A stretch of 64,000 bases of DNA from Anaerosacchariphilus hominis (lineage in GTDB: Bacteria > Bacillota > Clostridia > Lachnospirales > Lachnospiraceae): contig NZ_JACOOR010000005.1 of assembly GCF_014290175.1 (NCBI RefSeq), positions 186,001-250,000 on the forward strand, read 5' to 3'. The notes below the pieces were generated by a model. It was not told where the DNA came from. It worked only from the letters and a program-made list of their open reading frames with translations, and did no database searches. Each line of letters opens with the position of its first letter. The stretch's first letter is position 1. Below are positions 42,197 through 48,882 of the stretch, piece after piece. A program made the translations under genes and the position numbers.

Positions 42197-42218
42197 TCAT
42201 TCTTATGTAATTTGATTT

Positions 42219-42824
42219 TTAATCCTCAAAATTACGGTTATGGCTGTAATGGCCCGGATTCGGAACCGGAGCGATGGTGCTTACCCAGCGGTTCGTGTAG
42301 TTGAAGAAGCCTGCTACAAAAGCTGCCTCCAGAATCTGATGATCGTCAAGACCCGCTTCGCGGAGCTTATTCACCTGTTCCTGATCGATGTCGCGAGGAT
42401 GTGCGGTTACATACCATGCATATTCGCAGAGTGCGTAGTCCTCTTTGGACAGTTCATCCTTGGCGGAACGATAGTTGTAGGAAATCTTGTCTACCAGACG
42501 TGCGTTCTTCCACATACCGCGAAGATTATCGCCGTGGGTAGTCAGGCAGTAGCAGCAGCAGTTGTAAGAGGATACAACCACGCCAATCATCTCTTTTTGC
42601 GCGTCTGTCAGATAGCAGGTATCGTTGTACAGAGAATTCTTGAAGTTCAGAAATCCGATGTACTCCTTGGCATTCAGAGGAAGAATCTTGAACAGGTTGT
42701 TGATGAAGCCCCAGTTCTTCTCCATGACTTCTACGTTCTTATTGAAGACAGCGTACTCCTCGTCTGTCATCTCCTCGCGATCCGGTTTCTGCAGTCTTGA
42801 AAGCTGCTCGTCAAATTCTAGCAT
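42219..42824 (-). CDS. AhpD/carboxymuconolactone decarboxylase-like protein
   Basis: This 201-residue all-helical protein has the AhpD peroxidase signature: Glu78, then Cys90-x2-Cys93 and His97 in NCCCYCLTTHGDN. The family members are thiol peroxidases or lactone decarboxylases. It is co-transcribed with the cyclase-family gene 18 bases upstream. The pairing suggests a small catabolic or detoxification operon; the real substrate is unknown. Confidence 0.85.
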   Translation of the reverse strand: MLEFDEQLSRLQKPDREEMTDEEYAVFNKNVEVMEKNWGFINNLFKILPLNAKEYIGFLNFKNSLYNDTCYLTDAQKEMIGVVVSSYNCCCYCLTTHGDNLRGMWKNARLVDKISYNYRSAKDELSKEDYALCEYAWYVTAHPRDIDQEQVNKLREAGLDDHQILEAAFVAGFFNYTNRWVSTIAPVPNPGHYSHNRNFED

Positions 42825-42842
42825 AATAAAATTCCTCCTGAT

Positions 42843-43613
42843 TTAGTCTTCGGGACAGATTGCAAAACATCTTGCCGGGAAGCCGGTACCGTCTTTCAGC
42901 TTTGGGAATGCACATACGATCATGGCTCCCACGGCCGGTACCTGGTCAAGATTTCTCATAACCTCGATCTGAATGCGGTCGGTCTCCAGGATGTACTGCT
43001 CACCCGGGTACGGATACGCGTCTTCTTTGGTGGTTACATAACTGGGATCTGTATCTGCGGGCTCATGCCCGATGGCGCCGATGTTACGCTCCTCTACCAG
43101 CCACTTGATGGCATCTACACTCCAGCCCGGGTAATGAGGATTGCCATTCTCATCTGGGTTGTCCAGGTTAGACTTCTTATACCAGTCGGAACGGAATGCC
43201 ACGAATGCGCCTTCCGGAATCCTGCCGTTCTCGCTCTCCCACTTCTCCAGGTCTGCTACAGTCATGGTGAACTCGGCGTTCTCCGCGCACTCTTTGGACT
43301 TATCTACGACTACCAGAGGATATACCAACTCTTTTACGGTGATTTTGCTCATGTCACGACCGTCCCCCCAGAAATGAAGGGGTACATCTACATGGGTACC
43401 GTACTGGCTGGCTACGCTGTACTGGATACATCTCATGGGAGCCATCATGTCGTCCGGAGTTCCTTCTCTATAGTCGAACAGGAGCTTTCCCTCCAGCGGT
43501 TTGAAACCGTACCAGTGGGGAGTCTCCGGGCTCAGCTCATGTGTCAGATCTACCCATTTGTAACCTGTCCCTTTTACTTCTTTCACAAAATCCCATAATT
43601 TAAGGTTTGCCAT
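42843..43613 (-). CDS. Cyclase-family metal hydrolase (kynurenine formamidase-like)
   Basis: This 256-residue protein has the cyclase family signature WVDLTHELSPETPHW near residue 20 and the metal-binding QYGTHVDVPLHFWGDG (about 70-85). It also has a conserved GHEPADTD stretch near 185. Members hydrolyse N-formylkynurenine, isatin or cyclic imides using Mn2+ or Zn2+. First gene of the operon with the AhpD-like gene. Its mRNA leader holds a leader peptide overlapping a terminator (43632-43687). Confidence 0.87.
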   Translation of the reverse strand: MANLKLWDFVKEVKGTGYKWVDLTHELSPETPHWYGFKPLEGKLLFDYREGTPDDMMAPMRCIQYSVASQYGTHVDVPLHFWGDGRDMSKITVKELVYPLVVVDKSKECAENAEFTMTVADLEKWESENGRIPEGAFVAFRSDWYKKSNLDNPDENGNPHYPGWSVDAIKWLVEERNIGAIGHEPADTDPSYVTTKEDAYPYPGEQYILETDRIQIEVMRNLDQVPAVGAMIVCAFPKLKDGTGFPARCFAICPED

Positions 43614-43631
43614 ATTATTATCCTCCTTTAA

Positions 43632-43682
43632 TTAAAAAAAGTCAATACAAGACCTGTTCACCTTGTCCTCTTTGGTCTCCAT
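43632..43682 (-). CDS. Candidate leader peptide of the cyclase operon
   Basis: A 16-codon frame reads METKEDKVNRSCIDFF and its stop codon lies inside the T-run of the terminator at 43634-43687. It begins about 40 bases after the predicted transcription start and ends about 18 bases before the cyclase start codon. The Shine-Dalgarno match is weak (AAGAG). The coincidence of frame and terminator suggests translation-coupled attenuation, but this is inference. Confidence 0.4.
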   Translation of the reverse strand: METKEDKVNRSCIDFF

Positions 43683-43687
43683 TGACT
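43634..43687 (-). promoter_or_regulatory. Attenuator (terminator) in the cyclase operon leader
   Basis: AGTCAAT...ATTGACT arms with an inner AGACC/GGTCT stem are followed by seven T's, 14 bases before the GGAGG of the cyclase gene and after its promoter. This is an intrinsic terminator located between promoter and gene, hence a likely attenuator. Confidence 0.7.
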
Positions 43688-43729
43688 CTTATTTTTTCAC
43701 TATGTAACTATGTTTTTTATAGTTGCTTT

Positions 43730-43758
43730 ACTATACCACAGGATTGTTTTTTTGTCAA
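43730..43758 (-). promoter_or_regulatory. Promoter of the cyclase/AhpD-like operon
   Basis: TTGACA (43753-43758), 17 bases, TATAGT (43730-43735) on the minus strand. An inverted repeat ACTAT-N7-ATAGT directly follows the -10 box and may be an operator. Confidence 0.9.
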
Positions 43759-43824
43759 TACCTTATTTTATATATAGGAATTATAGGTTTGACACTTTAA
43801 TGTGACACGGTGTTTCCTATAGAC

Positions 43825-43864
43825 AAAAAAGAAAGCACCCACCAAAACTCTCCGGTGAGTGCCT
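43825..43864 (-). terminator. Terminator of the GGGtGRT operon
   Basis: GGCACTCACC / GGTGGGTGC stem followed by TTTCTTTTTTG on the minus strand, about 35 bases after the stop. Confidence 0.88.
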
Positions 43865-43896
43865 TCTTACTTTATCTGTCGTTATTCAGCTTTTAT

Positions 43897-44907
43897 TTAG
43901 AACTTGCCAGCGTCGGCTGCTTCCTGAACAGCTACTGCAACTGCAACAGTCATACCAACCATCGGGTTGTTACCAGCGCCGATGAGACCCATCATCTCTA
44001 CGTGAGCCGGTACGGAGGAAGAACCTGCAAACTGAGCGTCAGAATGCATACGTCCCAGAGTATCGGTCATACCGTAGGAAGCCGGTCCTGCTGCCATGTT
44101 GTCCGGATGAAGGGTACGTCCTGTACCGCCGCCGGATGCTACGGAGAAGTACTTCTTGCCTGCCTCCAGGCGCTCCTTCTTGTAAGTACCTGCTACCGGA
44201 TGCTGGAAACGGGTCGGGTTGGTAGAGTTACCGGTGATGGATACGTCTACATTCTCCTTCCACATGATAGCTACGCCTTCCGGAACGCTGTTTGCGCCAT
44301 AGCAGTTAACCTTTGCGCGAAGTCCCTCGGAGTAAGCCTTGCGGAATACTTCCTTAACCTCGTTGGTGTACGGATCGTACTCAGTCTCAACGTATGTAAA
44401 TCCATTGATTCTTGCGATAATCTGAGCAGCATCCTTTCCAAGACCGTTCAGGATAACACGCAGCGGCTTCTGACGAACCTTGTTTGCCTTCTCTGCAATA
44501 CCGATAGCGCCCTCTGCTGCTGCAAAGGACTCATGGCCTGCCAGGAATGCGAAACACTCAGTCTCCTCTTCCAGAAGCATCTTGCCCAGGTTACCATGTC
44601 CCAGACCTACCTTACGTGTATCTGCTACAGAACCCGGAATACAGAAAGCCTGAAGGCCCTCTCCGATAGCTGCTGCAGCGTCTGCTGCCTTGCGGCAGTT
44701 TTTCTTGATTGCGATGGCTGCGCCTACGATGTATGCCCAGCAAGCGTTCTCAAAACAGATCGGCTGGATGCCCTTGATCTGGTTGTATACGTCCAGGCCT
44801 GCATCCTTAGTGATCTTCTCAGCTTCCTCGATGGAAGCGATGCCATAGCTGTTCAGAACAGCGTTAATCTTATCAATACGTCTTTCATATGATTCAAATA
44901 ATGCCAT
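43897..44907 (-). CDS. GGGtGRT protein
   Basis: This 336-residue protein matches the family named after its GGGTGRT motif, here in VASGGGTGRTLHPDNMAAG (about 257-275). It is a soluble protein found in anaerobes always next to an Fe-S scaffold gene, as here. The reaction is not known. Conserved glycine-rich loops and an AGHESFAAAEG segment (about 123-133) suggest ligand or nucleotide binding. Confidence 0.88.
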   Translation of the reverse strand: MALFESYERRIDKINAVLNSYGIASIEEAEKITKDAGLDVYNQIKGIQPICFENACWAYIVGAAIAIKKNCRKAADAAAAIGEGLQAFCIPGSVADTRKVGLGHGNLGKMLLEEETECFAFLAGHESFAAAEGAIGIAEKANKVRQKPLRVILNGLGKDAAQIIARINGFTYVETEYDPYTNEVKEVFRKAYSEGLRAKVNCYGANSVPEGVAIMWKENVDVSITGNSTNPTRFQHPVAGTYKKERLEAGKKYFSVASGGGTGRTLHPDNMAAGPASYGMTDTLGRMHSDAQFAGSSSVPAHVEMMGLIGAGNNPMVGMTVAVAVAVQEAADAGKF

Positions 44908-44926
44908 TTTTCATCTACCTCCTCGA

Positions 44927-45619
44927 TTACTCTTTACGCGGGTCAATGATCTTAACCGCATCTGCTACACGGCCATACTGACCTTTCGCCTTTTCCCATG
45001 CAGTGTTCGGGTCATCACCCTTCTTGATAAAGTCTGTCATCTTGCCAAGAGAAACGAACTGGTATCCGATAATCTGGTCTTCTGCGTCCAGAGCGATGCC
45101 TGTTACATAGCCCTCTGCCATCTCCAGGTAACGGGGTCCCTTCTTCAAAGTACCGTACATGGTACCAACCTGAGAACGAAGTCCCTTTCCAAGATCCTCC
45201 AGACCTGCGCCTACTGCAAGTCCATCCTCAGAGAATGCGGACTGGGAACGTCCGTATACGATCTGCAGGAACAGCTCACGCATAGCGGTATTGATAGCAT
45301 CACATACAAGGTCTGTGTTCAGAGCCTCCAGTACAGTCAGGCCCGGCAGAATCTCGGACGCCATAGCTGCGGAATGGGTCATACCGGAACATCCGATAGT
45401 CTCCACCAGTGCCTCCTGGATCACGCCTTCCTTTACATTCAGGGTCAGCTTACATGCTCCCTGCTGCGGTGCACACCAGCCAATGCCGTGTGTAAAGCCG
45501 GAAATATCTTTAACTTCCTTCGCCTGTACCCATTTTGCTTCTTCCGGAATCGGAGCGGCGCCATGGTGTACGCCCTGTGCTACCGGACACATCATCTCGA
45601 CTTCATGTGAATAAATCAT
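44927..45619 (-). CDS. Fe-S cluster scaffold protein, NifU/IscU N-terminal-like
   Basis: This 230-residue protein is of the IscU-like family that partners GGGtGRT proteins. Candidate cluster ligands are Cys11, the Cys in GIGWCAPQQGACKL (about 49 and 56) and the Cys in ETIGCSGMTHS (about 75). The start at 45619 has GGAG upstream. It probably assembles Fe-S clusters for a dedicated client together with GGGtGRT, 19 bases downstream. No suf or isc genes lie adjacent. Confidence 0.85.
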   Translation of the reverse strand: MIYSHEVEMMCPVAQGVHHGAAPIPEEAKWVQAKEVKDISGFTHGIGWCAPQQGACKLTLNVKEGVIQEALVETIGCSGMTHSAAMASEILPGLTVLEALNTDLVCDAINTAMRELFLQIVYGRSQSAFSEDGLAVGAGLEDLGKGLRSQVGTMYGTLKKGPRYLEMAEGYVTGIALDAEDQIIGYQFVSLGKMTDFIKKGDDPNTAWEKAKGQYGRVADAVKIIDPRKE

Positions 45620-45767
45620 TTTAAAACTCCTTTCAGAATGGATTAATAGCGACCCGGGGTGGCTTAAGTCCCGCATTGTCGCATTTGGTTATATTTTCGC
45701 ACATTCTGACGGATTCGTAAAGTCCTTTTTTCATAAAAAACACAGGAGCCATGAAAAATATTGCAAA

Positions 45768-45796
45768 CGGCCCGCCGGAGTTCTCCCGGCAGGCCG
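45768..45796 (-). terminator. Probable terminator of the FAD dehydrogenase gene
   Basis: CGGCCTGCCGGG / CTCCGGCGGGCCG stem with a 4-base loop, followed by TTTGCAATATTTTTC on the minus strand. The U-tract is imperfect. Confidence 0.65.
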
Positions 45797-45848
45797 CTTT
45801 TCTTCTGCAGTTCTTCCTTGTATCTGAATTTTCTGTAACTGAAGTTTC

Positions 45849-47258
45849 TCACTTCTCTTCTGCCAGCTTCCGTCCCATGAGCACGCCCATGACAGAAGCC
45901 ATCATCAGACCTCTGGTCCATCCGCTGGAATCACCCAGGCAGTACAGGCCCTTGACGTTGGTCACAAAGTCCTCGGTCATCTTGATCCGGTTGCTGTAGA
46001 ACTTAAGCTCCGGAGAGTACAGCAGGGTCTCATTGGCCGCAAAGCCCGGTACCACATGATCTACAGCCTGGATAAAATTGATAATATTGGTCATGGCACG
46101 ATAGGGCATGGCCGCGGTAATGTCACCTGCCACCGCATCCGGCAGGGTAGGCCGCACGTTGGACTGGGACAGTTCCTTCTGCCAGGTTCTTTTGCCGCTT
46201 AAGATATCTCCGTAGCGCTGCACCATAATCTTTCCGTCTCCCAGCATATTCGTCAGCTCGCCCACTTTCTGTGCGTAGGCGATGGGCTGGTTGAAGGGAT
46301 AGGTAAAGTTATGGGAACAGAGAATCGCCAGGTTTGTGTTATTGGACTTCAGATCCTTGTAAGAATGTCCATTTACCACCGCCAGATCGTTGTCGTAGTT
46401 CTCCTGACTTACAAAGCCTCCCGGATTCTGGCAGAAAGTACGCACCTTATTCTTAAAAGGCAGGGGATAGCCGATGAGTTTGGACTCATAGAGCACCTTA
46501 TTCACATCCTCCATGATCTCATTACGGACCTCTACTCGCACGCCGATATCCACGGTACCCGGCTGATGGGCGATATCATGCTGCTCACAGAGCTTCTCCA
46601 GCCAGTCTGCGCCCTTGCGGCCGGTGGCCACGATGACGTGATCCGCGTAAATCACCTGCTGGTTCGTTCCCTTGCCGGAATCCTCGATGACTGCGCCCTT
46701 GCAAACCTCATCCTCCACGATGAGATCGCTGCAGTGGCTGTCAAAAAGGATCTCCACGCCGTGCTCCAACAGATACTGCTCAATGCGGAAATAGATCTCC
46801 TGGGCCTTCTCGGTTCCCAGATGGCGAATGGGACAGTCCACCAGCTTCAGGCCCGCCTGGATGGCGCGCTTCCGGATATCCTTAACCTCTTTTTCATTGC
46901 CGACGCCCTCCACATGGGTATCCGCACCGAACTCCAGATAGATTTGATCCGCGTAATGAATGGTCTCCTGAGCCAGATCCTCACCGATGAGGGCAGGCAG
47001 ATCGCCGCCCACCTCATAGCTTAAGGACAGCTTTCCATCAGAAAAAGCGCCTGCACCGGAAAATCCAGTCGTAATATTACAATAGGGCTTACAATTTACA
47101 CACTTCTTCGTCTTTGCCTTGGGACAGGAACGCTTCTCCACCGACTTACCCTTCTCCACGATGGTGATAGTCTTTTTACTTCCCTTTTTCAAAAGCTCCA
47201 GGGCGGTAAAGATACCCGCCGGTCCTGCTCCGATAATCAATACATCTCTTTTTGCCAT
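45849..47258 (-). CDS. Uncharacterised FAD-dependent dehydrogenase under purine riboswitch control
   Basis: This 469-residue flavoprotein has the FAD-binding GAGPAGIFTALELL motif near the N-terminus. A cysteine group follows (CPKAKTKKCVNCKPYCNITTG, about 44-64), then SGAGAFSDGKL. A VIVATGRKG motif lies near 215 and a C-terminal GLYCLGDSSGWTRGLM motif near 440. It belongs to the COG2509-type dehydrogenases of unknown substrate. I set the start at 47258, with GGAGG upstream. The gene is preceded by a guanine-class riboswitch with terminator, so a purine-related role or purine-controlled supply is indicated. Confidence 0.83.
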   Translation of the reverse strand: MAKRDVLIIGAGPAGIFTALELLKKGSKKTITIVEKGKSVEKRSCPKAKTKKCVNCKPYCNITTGFSGAGAFSDGKLSLSYEVGGDLPALIGEDLAQETIHYADQIYLEFGADTHVEGVGNEKEVKDIRKRAIQAGLKLVDCPIRHLGTEKAQEIYFRIEQYLLEHGVEILFDSHCSDLIVEDEVCKGAVIEDSGKGTNQQVIYADHVIVATGRKGADWLEKLCEQHDIAHQPGTVDIGVRVEVRNEIMEDVNKVLYESKLIGYPLPFKNKVRTFCQNPGGFVSQENYDNDLAVVNGHSYKDLKSNNTNLAILCSHNFTYPFNQPIAYAQKVGELTNMLGDGKIMVQRYGDILSGKRTWQKELSQSNVRPTLPDAVAGDITAAMPYRAMTNIINFIQAVDHVVPGFAANETLLYSPELKFYSNRIKMTEDFVTNVKGLYCLGDSSGWTRGLMMASVMGVLMGRKLAEEK

Positions 47259-47280
47259 GTAAATACCTCCTTTTACCCAC

Positions 47281-47386
47281 AAAAAAACTGCCCCAGCAGA
47301 TGGTATACTTCTCCCTTGCGGGCAGCTTATAGTCAACTGTTACGGCAGTTTGTAGAAACATTCATCCAATTATGAATTTATATAAG
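47281..47386 (-). ncRNA. Purine (guanine-class) riboswitch with expression-platform terminator
   Basis: The minus strand has the full purine aptamer (47386-47326). P1 is CTTATA/TATAAG, J1/2 is TAT-AA, P2 is ATTCAT/ATGAAT with TTGG in its loop, J2/3 is GTTTCTAC, P3 is AACTG/CAGTT with loop CCGTAA, and J3/1 is GACTAT. The C in GACTAT is the specificity base of the guanine class (adenine class has U). Directly after P1 lies a terminator, CTGCCC...GGGGCAG plus seven T's (47325-47281). Guanine or hypoxanthine should switch the downstream gene off. Confidence 0.87.
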
Positions 47387-47400
47387 TCCGAACCTTTTCT

Positions 47401-47430
47401 ATTCTAACGGATCCTGCGTAGTCCTGTCAA
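47401..47430 (-). promoter_or_regulatory. Promoter of the riboswitch-controlled FAD dehydrogenase
   Basis: TTGACA (47425-47430), 18 bases, TAGAAT (47401-47406) on the minus strand. The aptamer begins within about 10 bases of the predicted start point. Confidence 0.82.
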
Positions 47431-47440
47431 GTGTTTTCCC

Positions 47441-47462
47441 AAAAAAGACAAATGTCTTTTTT
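47441..47462 (-). terminator. Terminator after the TraX-like gene
   Basis: AAAAAAGACA / TGTCTTTTTT stem with a 2-base loop, about 12 bases after the stop. A-run and T-run make it potentially bidirectional. Confidence 0.75.
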
Positions 47463-47473
47463 GCAGACACTCT

Positions 47474-48220
47474 TTATAGAATCCACGGAAACAGGTACCG
47501 GCCAATGAGCCAGAACAGCAGCAGGTGGGCCGGATAGAACACATAGAAGAAATACCGGTTCTGCCGCCCCCTTTCTCCATTATAGAGAAATAAAATCAGG
47601 AAACCCGGTACTGCCCAGAGCTCCATCCTTGCTTCCAGAGCCAGGATCGCCAGAGATAAAAAAGCTGCCAACGGGCGGTTCTCCCGGAGCAGATACATGG
47701 TTCCCACCACCAGTACGCCGGCTGCTCCATAGTCGGTATGCAAAAGCTCCGCTGCCAGGGCCGCTGCCCCCAGGGCCGCCATACCCTTCCACTCCCGGCC
47801 CGGGTTCTTCTGAAAGACCAGAATCACCAGAAGCCCCAGAGCCAGGGTAAAGAACACATTCTGATGTTCCCACCAGGGCACCTGGTTCCGGAGGGCCAGA
47901 TCAAAGGGCAGCTCTGAAAGAAGAGCAAAGAGCGCCAGCCTCTTCAGATAGGACTCCCCGCTCCGGGTATGTACCGCTCCTTCCACCAGAAGAAAACAGA
48001 ACACCGGAAAAGCCGAACGGCCCATGATTCTCAGGATCTGATCTGCCTTCCACCAGAAAGCCGGATCGGAGACCATGCCTGAGGCCGGAGAGTTCCCGTA
48101 GCCATTCAGCAAAAATACCTCCAGAAGGCTGGCTCCCACATGATCCAGCGTCATCACCAGAATGGCGAACCATTTCAGGACACTGCCCGGTAGCCCTTTT
48201 GCCCGCGCCGCGTTCTTCAT
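47474..48220 (-). CDS. TraX-family membrane acyltransferase-like protein
   Basis: This 248-residue protein has about eight membrane segments and the TraX family N-terminal pattern LKWFAILVMTLDHVG, then GRSAFPVFCFLLVEG (about 68-82) and LFALLSELPFDLAL. F-plasmid TraX acetylates pilin; chromosomal homologues in Firmicutes have unknown acceptors. It overlaps the preceding gene by four bases. A link to the pilus locus 33 kb away is possible but unsupported. Confidence 0.85.
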   Translation of the reverse strand: MKNAARAKGLPGSVLKWFAILVMTLDHVGASLLEVFLLNGYGNSPASGMVSDPAFWWKADQILRIMGRSAFPVFCFLLVEGAVHTRSGESYLKRLALFALLSELPFDLALRNQVPWWEHQNVFFTLALGLLVILVFQKNPGREWKGMAALGAAALAAELLHTDYGAAGVLVVGTMYLLRENRPLAAFLSLAILALEARMELWAVPGFLILFLYNGERGRQNRYFFYVFYPAHLLLFWLIGRYLFPWIL

Positions 48221-48882
48221 CGCTTCTTCGCTACCTCACCCTGCTTTTTATAAATAGAATGGGCCGGAACCACTCCCCGCACAGAGGACAGAGGATAAAT
48301 ATTTGTATGGGGACCGATGACCGTACCCGGATTCAGCACGGAACCGCAGCCCACCTCCACCTCGTCGCCCAGCATGGCGCCGAATTTCTTAATGCCGGTC
48401 TCAATATCTCCTTCCGGTGTGTGTACCTTTACCAGAAGCTTGTCGGATTTTACATTGGAGGTGATGGAACCTGCTCCCATGTGAGCCTTATAACCCAGAA
48501 TGGAATCGCCCACATAATTGTAATGGGGAACCTGTACTTTATTGAACAGGATCACGTTTTTCAGCTCAGTGGAGTTTCCTACCACGGCTCCCTCTCCCAC
48601 CAGGGCGTTGCCACGGATAAAGGCGCAGTGACGTACCTCGGCATCCTTACCGATGATGCAGGGTCCTGTAATGGAAGCGGTGGGCGCCACCTTGGCGGAG
48701 CGGGCGATCCAGATATCTTCTCCCCGCTTCTCATACTCCTCCCCGCTTAAGGTCTCTCCCAGCTCCAGGATAAAGTCATGAATCTTCGGCAGAGCCTCCC
48801 AGGGATAGGTTACGCTCTCCAGCAGGGGCGCCGCCTGGGTCTCACTTAAGGTGTACAGTTCCTTTACTTCCCATGTCTTCAT
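48217..48882 (-). CDS. Left-handed beta-helix acyl/nucleotidyltransferase-like protein (GlmU-like)
   Basis: This 221-residue protein has hexapeptide repeats (I/V-G-x4 pattern) from about 57 to 200, such as ARSAKVAPTASITGPCIIGKDAEV split over several turns. It lacks the nucleotidyltransferase domain of GlmU. It is probably a sugar-phosphate acetyltransferase or a UDP-GlcNAc pyrophosphorylase relative. It is translationally coupled to topB on one side (ATGA overlap at 48879-48882) and to the TraX-like gene on the other. Confidence 0.8.
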   Translation of the reverse strand: MKTWEVKELYTLSETQAAPLLESVTYPWEALPKIHDFILELGETLSGEEYEKRGEDIWIARSAKVAPTASITGPCIIGKDAEVRHCAFIRGNALVGEGAVVGNSTELKNVILFNKVQVPHYNYVGDSILGYKAHMGAGSITSNVKSDKLLVKVHTPEGDIETGIKKFGAMLGDEVEVGCGSVLNPGTVIGPHTNIYPLSSVRGVVPAHSIYKKQGEVAKKR

